64,000 bases of DNA from Alphaproteobacteria bacterium (GTDB taxonomy: Bacteria; Pseudomonadota; Alphaproteobacteria; Paracaedibacterales; VGCI01), in the NCBI GenBank assembly GCA_019746225.1, contig JAIESE010000039.1, positions 1-64,000 on the forward strand. Reading direction: 5' to 3'. The translations under genes were made by a program, and so were the position numbers. The notes under the pieces are model-generated. The model did not search any database, was not told the origin of the DNA, and saw only the letters and a program-made list of their open reading frames with translations. The first letter of the stretch is position 1. Every line of letters starts with the position of its first letter. Positions 1 to 7,818 of this stretch are shown piece after piece.

Positions 1-1
1 A

Positions 2-133
2 TTTGAGGAGGGGTTTTCAATGTGTGGAATTGCAGAACCAGCATTTCCTCATGACACGGAACTTAAAGAACATAAGGGGTGGCATGAGCTGCCCGGTATT
101 CCTGTTGTGTTCATTGCAAAATTTAAAAAATAA
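2..133 (+). CDS. 3' end of a methyltransferase-like protein (partial)
   Basis: The first reading frame is open from the window edge and stops with TAA at 131-133, giving 43 C-terminal residues that end in LPGIPVVFIAKFKK. A hydrophobic strand followed by Lys-rich residues at the very end is typical of small class I SAM-dependent methyltransferases, so that is my guess, but the catalytic part lies outside the window and the assignment is weak. The next gene starts 13 bases downstream on the same strand, so the two are probably cotranscribed. Confidence 0.4.
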   Translation, partial: FEEGFSMCGIAEPAFPHDTELKEHKGWHELPGIPVVFIAKFKK

Positions 134-146
134 TAAGGAACTTCCT

Positions 147-578
147 ATGGATGCAACAGTAAAAAAAACTTTACACTCTTTGCAAGAAGCAGAAGACCTT
201 GGGTTTGTTTGGCCAGAATTAAAGACCCTATTATTAGCCGTTCAAAGCGAAATTTCTGAGATTGAAGACGCCCTCACCAAACAAGAAGGTCCCGCAAGAT
301 TGGAAGAAGAAGTGGGTGATCTTCTCTTGGGATGCCTTGAAATTTGCCGATATTTGTCCATTTCTCCCGCACAATCTCTCGATGTTGCTGAAAAAAAATT
401 TACCCAACGATTGAAGAAAGTAAAAGAGAATTTGTTACGCGATGGTAAAACCGATTTGAGATCCGCAACATTCGACCAGCGACTCACTCGTTGGAAGGAA
501 GCAAAGACGCAAACGTCAGAGCTAGCCAAAAAAGTAGATACTATCCCAATTCGAAAACTTGGAACTTCTCACAGGTAA
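147..578 (+). CDS. MazG-like nucleotide pyrophosphohydrolase
   Basis: The 143-residue protein is all-helical in appearance and carries the MazG pattern: an acidic SEISEIE helix at residues 34-40 and EEEVGDLL at 53-60, where the E-x-x-D residues bind Mg2+. MazG family members hydrolyse NTPs or dNTPs to monophosphate and pyrophosphate and are used for nucleotide-pool cleaning. This is a single-domain form, about half the size of E. coli MazG. The ATG at 147 is chosen because AAGGAA lies 8 bases upstream; the frame is open further upstream, but that part overlaps the preceding gene. Substrate cannot be read from sequence. Confidence 0.75.
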   Translation: MDATVKKTLHSLQEAEDLGFVWPELKTLLLAVQSEISEIEDALTKQEGPARLEEEVGDLLLGCLEICRYLSISPAQSLDVAEKKFTQRLKKVKENLLRDGKTDLRSATFDQRLTRWKEAKTQTSELAKKVDTIPIRKLGTSHR

Positions 579-597
579 ATTGATGCACATTGCAACC

Positions 598-624
598 TAT
601 TATGGCTATGTGATATCCATAATA
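598..624 (+). other. Inverted repeat after the MazG-like gene
   Basis: TATTATGG at 598-605 pairs with CCATAATA at 617-624 across an 11-base loop. It lies 20 bases after the stop codon and 60 bases before the next gene. There is no T-run behind it, so it may be an operator or a weak transcription end rather than a standard terminator. Confidence 0.3.
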
Positions 625-684
625 TGATTCGCACCACAAACGCGGATCTTAAAGTGTTAGAATTAACCCAAGGGAGTATAAAAT

Positions 685-1188
685 ATGACTAAAATACTAA
701 AATTATGCCTACCAAGTGTTGTATTATTGGGTTTGCAAACTGGTATTTTGGCGGCGGAAAAAAACTTTGATACTGTTACTGAGCAGAAAAAACATGAAAG
801 AATTATGAATAATTTTCCACATTTGTCGCTGACTTTTATTGAAACAAAATATGCAGATAGTGAAAAAGAACCTCAAAAAAATCGAAGTGATTGTACACTT
901 CAAAATCATCAACAAGTGATTTTCGATATTATTTGTAAATGTTTAAACAATGCAGGCGTTGATCAAAACATAATTTCCCAACAGCTTACTTTACAAAAGC
1001 TTACAGAAATTCTTGTAGAAGATGTAACAGAAGATGAAGATGTCGATGATAGTGATAAAAGGACACAAGCACAATTAATTATTGATTCGTTTGCCCTTCC
1101 AGGTCTAAAAAATGAAGCATTTATTTCTGCATTTTCCCTTGCAATACGTGAATTGGAATCTTTAGTAGATGGTATTCCTGGCAAGTAA
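685..1188 (+). CDS. Secreted protein of unknown function
   Basis: I do not recognise this 167-residue protein. It begins with a good signal peptide (KILK, then a hydrophobic core, cleavage likely after the AA at 23-24), so it is probably exported. The mature part is charged and contains a pair of Cys near residues 72-92 and a strongly acidic stretch around residues 110-125 (VEDVTEDEDVDDSD). AAGGGAG just upstream supports the ATG. The gene stands alone with AT-rich codon use and resembles in style the other orphan secreted genes of this window (18.5 kb, 63.2 kb). Confidence 0.6.
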   Translation: MTKILKLCLPSVVLLGLQTGILAAEKNFDTVTEQKKHERIMNNFPHLSLTFIETKYADSEKEPQKNRSDCTLQNHQQVIFDIICKCLNNAGVDQNIISQQLTLQKLTEILVEDVTEDEDVDDSDKRTQAQLIIDSFALPGLKNEAFISAFSLAIRELESLVDGIPGK

Positions 1189-1267
1189 TTGTGAATTTAA
1201 CCTGCCCCATTACCTTTGAACATTTTTATGTGTATTCACAAGATAATGGATGTTGAAGATAGTATCG

Positions 1268-1756
1268 ATGAATCCTAATCAAGCTCTTAAAAAAAGTGCA
1301 CAAAGTGTCCAAGATGTCTTATCAACCCGCGGTTTAGAATGCAAAGTAATTGAGCTTAACGACAGCACCAAAACAGCTTTGGACGCGGCTGCAACGATCG
1401 GGTGTGACGTGGGTCAAATTGTAAAATCCCTGATTTTCAAAACCAAATCAACCCACAAACCTGTGCTGATCCTGACATCAGGGCCCAACCGCGTGAATGA
1501 AAAAACCATTGAGACGTTGGTAGGTGAACAAATCTCAAAAGCAGATGCTGATTTTACAAGGGATGTAACGGGCTTTGCCATTGGCGGCATTCCTCCCATT
1601 GGGCATAAGCATCCCATTGATCTCATTTATATTGATGAAGATCTCATGAGTTTCGATAGTGTGTGGGCAGCAGCTGGAACGCCCAATGCCGTCTTTAATC
1701 TACAAAGTCATGACTTAAAGGCACTTACAAATGGACAAGTAATTTCAATTCAGTGA
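1268..1756 (+). CDS. YbaK/EbsC family aminoacyl-tRNA deacylase
   Basis: The 162-residue protein covers the whole YbaK/ProX editing domain: an N-terminal helix with SAQSVQDVL, the conserved lysine region QIVKSLIFK that contacts the tRNA 3' end, a GPNRVN turn, and the GFAIGGIPPIGH motif. The family hydrolyses mischarged aminoacyl-tRNA such as Cys-tRNA(Pro) in trans. An alternative ATG at 1250 adds six residues; neither has a strong Shine-Dalgarno, and I prefer 1268 because family members begin shortly before the SAQ helix. The next gene overlaps the stop codon or starts 15 bases later. Confidence 0.85.
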   Translation: MNPNQALKKSAQSVQDVLSTRGLECKVIELNDSTKTALDAAATIGCDVGQIVKSLIFKTKSTHKPVLILTSGPNRVNEKTIETLVGEQISKADADFTRDVTGFAIGGIPPIGHKHPIDLIYIDEDLMSFDSVWAAAGTPNAVFNLQSHDLKALTNGQVISIQ

Positions 1757-1770
1757 GGGAATACCGTTGC

Positions 1771-2292
1771 ATGAAAAACCCAGTGATCTTTACCCAATCT
1801 GATTCTGAAGAAATGATGAAGTTTGAGGAAGACATTACCTATTTCTATGGGGCAAAAGATACTCGTCTGATCGCTGACAATTATTTAAAGGCTCTTTGTG
1901 AGCTCGAGAAATTAGGCATTCAAACTGAAGTTGGGGCCTTAGAAGAAGCGATGATCCCTCACTTGAGAGCAGCATACCGGGAAGTTGAGAATCAAACCCC
2001 CTTAAAATTTAATATTGAAAGAGCAGCCCGCCATGAATTTAAGCTTATTATGGCACAAAGCCTTGAGGCCTCTTTTGAGAAGATTTATCAAATAATGGTG
2101 GATCTTTACAGCGAGGTCTTTGGATCAAATGATTATGGGATCCATAAAGCGGCTTCATTAAGGACGTTTCTCTATAAATACAAAATCAGCTTATTGAGAA
2201 ATGAGGGAGGGCTCACGCCAAATGACTGTACACTTATCTTATCCCTGGCAAGATCCAGTGAACAAGAACTCTCACAGCTTCACAGCCTATAG
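1771..2292 (+). CDS. Conserved-looking helical protein of unknown function
   Basis: This 173-residue protein has no signal peptide or membrane segment and looks entirely alpha-helical and soluble. I see no catalytic motif. It directly follows the YbaK gene, and a GTG at 1753 that overlaps the YbaK stop would also open this frame; I chose the ATG at 1771, with the GTG as an alternative if the two genes are translationally coupled. Shared transcription with the deacylase is the only functional hint. Confidence 0.55.
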   Translation: MKNPVIFTQSDSEEMMKFEEDITYFYGAKDTRLIADNYLKALCELEKLGIQTEVGALEEAMIPHLRAAYREVENQTPLKFNIERAARHEFKLIMAQSLEASFEKIYQIMVDLYSEVFGSNDYGIHKAASLRTFLYKYKISLLRNEGGLTPNDCTLILSLARSSEQELSQLHSL

Positions 2293-2392
2293 GACTCTTT
2301 TGAACATACTTTCTAACCATCCTTTGACAACGCGACTTTGCGTGAAGAAATTTTGAGTAAGCCCTTTGGGTTGACTTTTGGTCTTTTCCTCC

Positions 2393-3223
2393 TCAACTCG
2401 ATGCAAAAATCTCGCGGCATTGATTGATAAATCTGTTAAGGCGCATTTGGAAGATCTCTCCGGATGGACGATGCAAAGCCAAAATACGATATCGTGAAGG
2501 TTTAGGTTGCCAAGAAACGGGCCACAGCCCCGCTTTCTTTGCTAAAAAATCTGGCAAGAATCCCACCTCGTGTGAATCAGCGCAGATATCGGCAATGAGA
2601 GACCAACTCGGAATACGCGCCTTAATCTCCAAGCGCTTCTTGTGTGTTTGCTCCCAGCGCTGCATAAGGCTTAACACCTCAATCTGGTTTTCAGGTAGAA
2701 TAACAGGTGCCAAGGGCGTTTCAGAAATGGATGAGTAAAGTTGGAAGGACCCCGCACCCACTTCAACAGAAATCACCTCTTCCCAAGGGGCATTGTCGAG
2801 AACAAGAGCAATGTCAGCTTCGTCCATCAGAACAGCTCCATAGGCACCGTCAGGCCGCATGAGATTTAGATCAACAGATTCAACCGATAAGATGGCTGGG
2901 ATGACGGCGCGGGCAATGGCGTGGGTTGTTGCGACCCGAATGGGGCGGGGCGCATCCGTTGCAATTGTGTCTCGAAATTGCTTTAACCATTCTTCCGCTT
3001 TTGGGACAAGAGTCGCACCTTCAGATGTCAAGCGGAATTGACGCTTTTCATGGGTGCATAAGGGCCGCTCAAAGGCAGCCTCCACGCGCAATATGGCAGC
3101 ACTTGCTGCGCTTTGGCTCAAATTGTGAAAGGATGCAGCCTTGCCGAGACTTCTCAAATGCCCTGCGGTGATGAACAACTCTAAATCCGCAAGCCTCAAA
3201 TAACTTAAAAGACGATTCATCAT
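2393..3223 (-). CDS. LysR family transcriptional regulator
   Basis: The 276-residue protein has the LysR layout: an N-terminal winged helix-turn-helix (residues about 8-65, with LGKAASFHNLSQSAASAAIL as the recognition part), a linker helix, and a periplasmic-binding-like effector domain from about residue 90. The double ATG at 3218-3223 is taken as start because GGGAAG sits 4-6 bases before it; the frame is open 45 bases further. It is divergent from the nucleotide transporter gene, and a TCGA-N5-TCGA palindrome lies between them, so it probably regulates itself and that gene. The effector is not predictable. Confidence 0.85.
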   Translation of the reverse strand: MMNRLLSYLRLADLELFITAGHLRSLGKAASFHNLSQSAASAAILRVEAAFERPLCTHEKRQFRLTSEGATLVPKAEEWLKQFRDTIATDAPRPIRVATTHAIARAVIPAILSVESVDLNLMRPDGAYGAVLMDEADIALVLDNAPWEEVISVEVGAGSFQLYSSISETPLAPVILPENQIEVLSLMQRWEQTHKKRLEIKARIPSWSLIADICADSHEVGFLPDFLAKKAGLWPVSWQPKPSRYRILALHRPSGEIFQMRLNRFINQCREIFASS

Positions 3224-3239
3224 ACTTCCCCTGAAAGAG

Positions 3240-3258
3240 ATATCGATATTTTCGATAT
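3240..3258. promoter_or_regulatory. Candidate LysR box in the divergent promoter region
   Basis: ATATCGA, five bases, TCGATAT forms a perfect inverted repeat at 3240-3258. The inner part, T3243 to A3255, fits the T-N11-A pattern of LysR binding sites. It lies 17 bases upstream of the lysR start and about 85 bases upstream of the transporter start, where an autoregulatory site is expected. Binding is inferred from position and symmetry only. Confidence 0.5.
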
Positions 3259-3342
3259 GTAATATCATTTATATCGTCAATACAAATATTAAGCAATGAA
3301 TTATGCTCTGAGAAATATATGACAACGAATAAGGAAAAATTT

Positions 3343-4749
3343 ATGAGTGCTCAGGGAAAAAGTTTACACATTTTAATGCACATATGTCGTTTTAACTTCG
3401 GGACTTTCGAAAAAGAAGAGTTTCAGAAATTCTTACGGATGGGCCTTATATTTGCCCTCATCATTGGTATCTATTGGACATTGAGGCCTTTAAAGGATTC
3501 TATTTTCATCCAATTGGTTGATAAAATGGATCTCCCATACGCTAAGACAATATCGGTGTTGGCATTGCTTCCCTTGGTGATGTTCTACACACGATTGTTA
3601 GAGAGCACATCTCGAGAAAAGATGCTCATCATTTTGCCAGCGTTTTACGGCCTTACTATTTTAGGGTTTGGTGCTGTCATGTTTATTGCCCAAGCCCCCG
3701 CAGAAGAAATCGCCGTCCGTTCAATGCTCCCTTATATTGGCACTAAGATTTTGGGCTACCTTTGGTATTTATTTGTCGAAAGTTTTGGATCCCTCGTCGT
3801 TGCCCTCTTTTGGGCATTTGCAACGGACACGACGGAAGCCCCTTCCGCCAAAAGAGGCTTTCCTTTAGTCGTAACGATGGGACAGATGGGAGGGGTCATT
3901 TGCCCTTATGGGATTGGGGGACTCCCCCATCGCCTTGGGTTAACCACGGATACGCTTTCTATGATGATCCTCGGGCTCTTAAGTCTCAGCATTATTTTGA
4001 TGGTACGGTACTTTTTACGGGCAACCCCCAACCATCTTCTCACCTCTTTTCACGGGAAAAATGAGAAGGAAGAGGAAGTGAAGCAAGAACCTGGCTTCTT
4101 GGAAGGTTTGAAGCTCATGCTCTCCCACCGATATCTCATCGGCATGTTTGCCGCAAACTTTATCTATGAGCTCATCGTGACAATCTTTGACTTCAATTTT
4201 AAATTAGCAGCAGGGACAGCCTACTCAGGGGTTGCGCTGAGCAACTATTTGAGCCTCTACGGTTCAAGTGTCAATATTGTCTCCTTAGCGTGTTTGCTCT
4301 TAGGCATCAGCAATGTTACACGATTTCTGGGTGTAGGGGTTGCCCTGGCTGCCATGCCAATCATTGTGGGAATTGCACTGTTTGGCTTTTTGACCATCGA
4401 CACATTGTCATTTTTGTTTGCTTTAATGGTTGGGTCAAAGGCCATCAACTATGCCTTAAACGGACCCGCCCTGAAGCAGCTTTACATTCCAACGACGACC
4501 GATGTTCGTTTCAAAGCGCAAGCCTGGATTGAGACTTTTGGATCTCGAGCCTCCAAAGAAGCAGGTTCCATTTTTAATATGTTACTCAAACCCTTGCAAA
4601 CCACTTTTGGCGTTGTCACAGGAAGAGCTCACTACCTAACTTTAAGTGGAGCGATCGGATTTCCCCTACTTGCCGTGTGGCTTTTTGTGGCCTTTTATTT
4701 AGGCAGAAACTTTCGAAACGCAATTCAAGAGAATAAAGTTGTCTGCTAG
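3343..4749 (+). CDS. Tlc/NTT family nucleotide (ADP/ATP type) transporter
   Basis: The 468-residue protein has about 11-12 hydrophobic segments. Near the N-terminus it shows the family signature YWTLRPLKDSIF followed by AKTISVLALLPLV, and later the WAFATD and FKAQAWIETFGSR motifs. NTT/Tlc proteins sit in the inner membrane of intracellular bacteria and plastids and exchange host ATP for ADP or import nucleotides; which substrate this one uses is not deducible. The ATG at 3343 has AAGGA seven bases upstream; an ATG at 3319 would add eight residues. Divergent from a LysR gene, and followed by an MFS permease remnant that starts six bases after the stop. Confidence 0.9.
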   Translation: MSAQGKSLHILMHICRFNFGTFEKEEFQKFLRMGLIFALIIGIYWTLRPLKDSIFIQLVDKMDLPYAKTISVLALLPLVMFYTRLLESTSREKMLIILPAFYGLTILGFGAVMFIAQAPAEEIAVRSMLPYIGTKILGYLWYLFVESFGSLVVALFWAFATDTTEAPSAKRGFPLVVTMGQMGGVICPYGIGGLPHRLGLTTDTLSMMILGLLSLSIILMVRYFLRATPNHLLTSFHGKNEKEEEVKQEPGFLEGLKLMLSHRYLIGMFAANFIYELIVTIFDFNFKLAAGTAYSGVALSNYLSLYGSSVNIVSLACLLLGISNVTRFLGVGVALAAMPIIVGIALFGFLTIDTLSFLFALMVGSKAINYALNGPALKQLYIPTTTDVRFKAQAWIETFGSRASKEAGSIFNMLLKPLQTTFGVVTGRAHYLTLSGAIGFPLLAVWLFVAFYLGRNFRNAIQENKVVC

Positions 4750-4754
4750 GGATA

Positions 4755-5177
4755 TTGTTGTCCTGGTATGCTACTGGCAGTTATTTTGCCAGCAGGTTAA
4801 TTGCCTCCATCGGAGTTCATAAAACGATACATACGGGACTCTATTTAGGACTTATTGCGGTGCTCATGTTATGGGCTACATTCTTCTTCTTTCCCAACTC
4901 CATCTTGGCAATATGTTCATCGTTATCCTTATTTTTATTGGGGTTCGGAATTCTGTTCCCAAGCATGGCGAGCTCTTCCCTTAATTTATTTAAGGACCTT
5001 AGGACACAAGCCTCTTCAATACTTGGCCTTATTTCCATCAGCTCTGCCTATATCGGGAGCTTCAGCGCAGAATGGGCTGATGAATCAAGATTAGTCGGCT
5101 TGGCGTTATATGTCTTGATCTGTAGTGTGTTAGCGTTGGGCATATATCAAAGGCGTGATCGGGGGATGATCTTATGA
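4755..5177 (+). pseudogene. C-terminal remnant of an MFS permease
   Basis: The 140 codons encode about four membrane segments and match the C-terminal third of Bcr/CflA-like major facilitator permeases: YFASRLIASIG, then GFGILFPSMASS, then a TQASSILGLI helix. Full-length relatives have about 400 residues, so the first eight or so membrane segments are missing. The frame opens only after a TAA at 4734-4736 and has no ATG near its start (TTG at 4755). A deletion that brought the transporter stop next to this stub is the simplest explanation. A short expressed membrane protein is possible but unlikely. Confidence 0.65.
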
Positions 5178-5213
5178 GTCCTCTTTTGAGGCCCTATTTT
5201 TTGGCATCGAACT

Positions 5214-5573
5214 TTACGTTTTGTCAGACTTCTTTTTATGAGCTTTTGTCCGTGGCACTTTTTTTACCGGCAAAGGCAACTCTTTAGCCGTGATTCTGAT
5301 CAAGTGGGACAACCAATCAGCGTCTTCCCATTGATCGCCTGAAATATGGAGGTAGGCCTTTGCGCCAGGATAGGGATATCCCTCCTCAAAATCGCCAATA
5401 AAAGCCTTTCCAGCCACTGTTGGTTTGACAAACAATTGATCATCACAGACCAAAGCCACAACTTTGCCGTCAAAATAAATGCAGTACCCGCCAAACATCT
5501 TTTTTGCAAGACAGGTCCCAGCGTCAGCAATCTGTTCAAGAATAAAATCAACGCTGCTTTGTTGAGAGGCCAT
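5214..5573 (-). CDS. TfoX N-terminal domain protein
   Basis: The 119-residue protein matches the TfoX/Sxy N-terminal domain: KKMFGGYCIYFDGKVVALV is the diagnostic stretch, followed by a small alpha/beta domain and a Lys-rich tail. In Gammaproteobacteria Sxy controls competence genes, but stand-alone N-terminal-domain proteins are common in other groups and their role is unknown. The ATG at 5573 has AAGGGAC 8 bases upstream; the frame continues to 5606. It is convergent with the transporter/MFS unit. Confidence 0.8.
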   Translation of the reverse strand: MASQQSSVDFILEQIADAGTCLAKKMFGGYCIYFDGKVVALVCDDQLFVKPTVAGKAFIGDFEEGYPYPGAKAYLHISGDQWEDADWLSHLIRITAKELPLPVKKVPRTKAHKKKSDKT

Positions 5574-5702
5574 AATATAGTCCCTTTTCGTTAAGTGTAC
5601 ATCCAATGCCAGGGTGATTGTTCTTTCATTTAACCAGTCACACTATACAGAAAGGAAACCCATGCTGCAAATCCTAGATGTACGTATATATTTAAACAAC
5701 TA

Positions 5703-5731
5703 TTTACTTATACTGTATTTTTGGCTATAGT
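5703..5731 (+). promoter_or_regulatory. Candidate sigma70-type promoter
   Basis: TTTACT at 5703-5708 and TATAGT at 5726-5731 are separated by 17 bases. It lies about 140 bases upstream of the 5872 gene in an otherwise empty 265-base gap. The -10 is embedded in GCTATAGTGAAC, which resembles AGCTATAATGAAC at 17.45 kb. Confidence 0.35.
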
Positions 5732-5871
5732 GAACTTAGGCTTTAAGGGACGCCTATACCCACAAAAGAGGATCTCACCCTAGACTCGTTATCGGATCTT
5801 ATATTATTCGTTTAACATTTTTGTTTTGCCAGATTGTGGGTTATATGGCGATAAAACATAAAGGTGTTCAA

Positions 5872-6378
5872 ATGAATAAATCACGTAAAGCCTCGACTCT
5901 TGAAGAATACAAAATCCAAGCATCTATCCTGTTAAAATCATTAAAAGGAAAAGACGCGGCAAAGGCTGTCAAACGATTGAAACGTCTGCCAGAATATGCT
6001 AATCTTTCCACGGCCGAAATATTGCAAAGAGATATTAAACGCAAACACGCTCTTCTCCTCATTGCCTTTGAAAATGGATTTGGCTCTTGGCTTGACCTTA
6101 AGATGCAGATCAATTTCATCGTTGGGGGGTATCTCAATCCCTGGTTTGCAAATTACAACGAAGCAAAAACACATCTTAAGGCAACGGGAGGATTTTTGTT
6201 GCCCTATAAAAAGCAGTTTTTTATTTGTGAAGCCGATTACATGAAGCATATCGGATTTAACCCAGACGATCCCGATTGGCTATTGATTGGGTATGATTGG
6301 GCAGTTCCTGAGGATACAAAGGCTTGGCAACGACTCTATAAGAATTGGTCTCAATCCAAGGGAGGTCGCCATGGGTAA
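5872..6378 (+). CDS. Uncharacterised protein with FGSWxxLK motif
   Basis: The 168-residue protein begins with a basic helical segment containing KDAAKAVKRLKRLP and then FENGFGSWLDLK. I associate this arrangement with the N-terminus of some bacterial ankyrin-repeat or host-interaction proteins, but no ankyrin repeats follow; the C-terminal half (GGFLLPYKKQFFICEADYM, then an acidic Trp-rich end) is unfamiliar. AAGGTG six bases before the ATG at 5872 supports this start; an in-frame ATG at 5845 and TTG at 5821 are alternatives. Its last eight bases overlap the carotenoid oxygenase gene, so the two are probably cotranscribed. Confidence 0.5.
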   Translation: MNKSRKASTLEEYKIQASILLKSLKGKDAAKAVKRLKRLPEYANLSTAEILQRDIKRKHALLLIAFENGFGSWLDLKMQINFIVGGYLNPWFANYNEAKTHLKATGGFLLPYKKQFFICEADYMKHIGFNPDDPDWLLIGYDWAVPEDTKAWQRLYKNWSQSKGGRHG

Positions 6379-7759
6379 ACCTCTTCCAAACAATAATTTC
6401 TTGAAGGGCATTTGGGAACCTTTGGCTTTTGAATGCAATATCCACGACCCGGTCGTTGTGGGTGAGATCCCTAAAGAGCTCAATGGTACATATTATCGAA
6501 ATGGCCCGAACCCCCAATATGTCTACTCAGAAAACTATCATATGTTTGAAGGGGATGGGATGGTCCATGCTGTCACCTTTCACAATGGCAAAATAAGTTA
6601 TGAGAATCGATGGATACGTACAGAAAAGTTTTTGAAGGAACGAAAATCCGGCAGAAGTTTGTTTGGGGGCATGCGTGATTTCATGGCGCGGGATGAATCC
6701 GTCAAAAATGCTTCTGGCAATACGGCTAATACGAATATCATTTGGCATCACAATAAATTATTAGCCTTGAACGAAGGAGCTCAACCTGTCGAACTTGATG
6801 TCCACGATCTCAAGCAATGCCAGCCGTACGCCTTTATGAACAACACAATGGACCGCACCATGATGGCCCATCCAAAGATTGATCCCAAAACAGGGGAACT
6901 ATTTTTTTATAGTTATTTTGGACCTGATTTTAGGTATTTCATCGCAGATAAAAATGGGCAAATCACCCATCAAGAAAGCATTGCGATGCCTTTTATATGT
7001 ATGATGCATGATTTTGCCATAACAGAAAGCTTTTGTATATTTCCCCTCTTTCCTTTGACTTGGAATTTTTCGCGTCTTATGAAAGGGGAACCTATTTTTA
7101 AATGGGAACCAAACTTGAATACACGCTTTGCGATACTGCCAAAGTACGGCAATCAGAAGGATGTGATTTGGTTTGAGGATCAAGCCGCCTTGGGCTTTCA
7201 CGTTGTGAATGCCCATGAAGAGGAGAATAAAATTATTCTTGATATGGTAGTGATGGAAGATATACCAAAGGATGCGGTTGCCTTTGCGGATGACAATGCC
7301 TCTTATGTAAATTATTTGACACGGTGGATCTTTGATCTTGAAACAAGAAGGGTCACGAAAGAAAGATTGGATGATATGAACGTGGAATTTCCGCGCATTG
7401 ACGAGCGTTTCGTGGGACAAAAGAATCGTCATGCTTACATGAATGGCACGATTCATAAGAACCCCAACAATCTCTTTGATGCGATCGTCCATTATGACAA
7501 GAAAAGCAACAATAAGACTATCCATCATTTTGGTGCGGGATCATTTCCCCTCGAGCCCCTATTTGTTCCTCGTGCGGGCTCGTCGATGGAAGGGGATGGT
7601 CATTTGTTAAGTTACGTCTATCGAGAAGCCCTTAACCGAAGCGATTTGGTAATTCTTGATGCACAGCATATTGATCAGGAGCCAATCGCTGTCATCCAGT
7701 TCCCCCATCGGGTTCCTTTCGGATTTCATGGATGTTGGGTTGCAAAAAATCCCTCTTGA
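6371..7759 (+). CDS. Carotenoid oxygenase family protein
   Basis: The 462-residue protein matches the RPE65/carotenoid cleavage oxygenase family over its whole length. GTYYRNGPNPQY (39-50) and HMFEGDGMVHAV (57-68) are family signatures, and the four iron-ligand histidines are present: H167 (MAHPK), H213 (MMHDFA), H277 (GFHVVNAHEE) and H453 (PFGFHG). Members use Fe(II) and O2 to cleave a double bond in carotenoids, apocarotenoids or stilbenes. A perfect GGAGG lies six bases upstream of the ATG, inside the end of the previous gene. No carotenoid synthesis gene is visible here, so the substrate may come from the host or be a stilbene-like compound. Confidence 0.9.
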   Translation: MGKPLPNNNFLKGIWEPLAFECNIHDPVVVGEIPKELNGTYYRNGPNPQYVYSENYHMFEGDGMVHAVTFHNGKISYENRWIRTEKFLKERKSGRSLFGGMRDFMARDESVKNASGNTANTNIIWHHNKLLALNEGAQPVELDVHDLKQCQPYAFMNNTMDRTMMAHPKIDPKTGELFFYSYFGPDFRYFIADKNGQITHQESIAMPFICMMHDFAITESFCIFPLFPLTWNFSRLMKGEPIFKWEPNLNTRFAILPKYGNQKDVIWFEDQAALGFHVVNAHEEENKIILDMVVMEDIPKDAVAFADDNASYVNYLTRWIFDLETRRVTKERLDDMNVEFPRIDERFVGQKNRHAYMNGTIHKNPNNLFDAIVHYDKKSNNKTIHHFGAGSFPLEPLFVPRAGSSMEGDGHLLSYVYREALNRSDLVILDAQHIDQEPIAVIQFPHRVPFGFHGCWVAKNPS

Positions 7760-7775
7760 CCCTCACGTCACGTGA

Positions 7776-7794
7776 TATCTTAGCCTTTGAATTA
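7776..7794 (+). repeat. 19-bp direct repeat, left copy
   Basis: TATCTTAGCCTTTGAATTA at 7776-7794 recurs without mismatch at 8564-8582. The two copies bracket the MerR gene. This copy is 17 bases behind the carotenoid oxygenase stop codon. Confidence 0.7.
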
Positions 7795-7818
7795 TATCGT
7801 TCAGAGAAGGGAAATTAC

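Noticed and set aside
5662..5730. 22-codon frame with AGGAAACCC before its ATG
   Set aside because: Too short and without a recognisable motif; its end overlaps the -10 of a candidate promoter. It could be a small membrane peptide but there is no support.
6899..7528. 209-codon open frame on the minus strand
   Set aside because: It lies wholly inside the carotenoid oxygenase gene, has no family features and a biased composition typical of an antisense frame.
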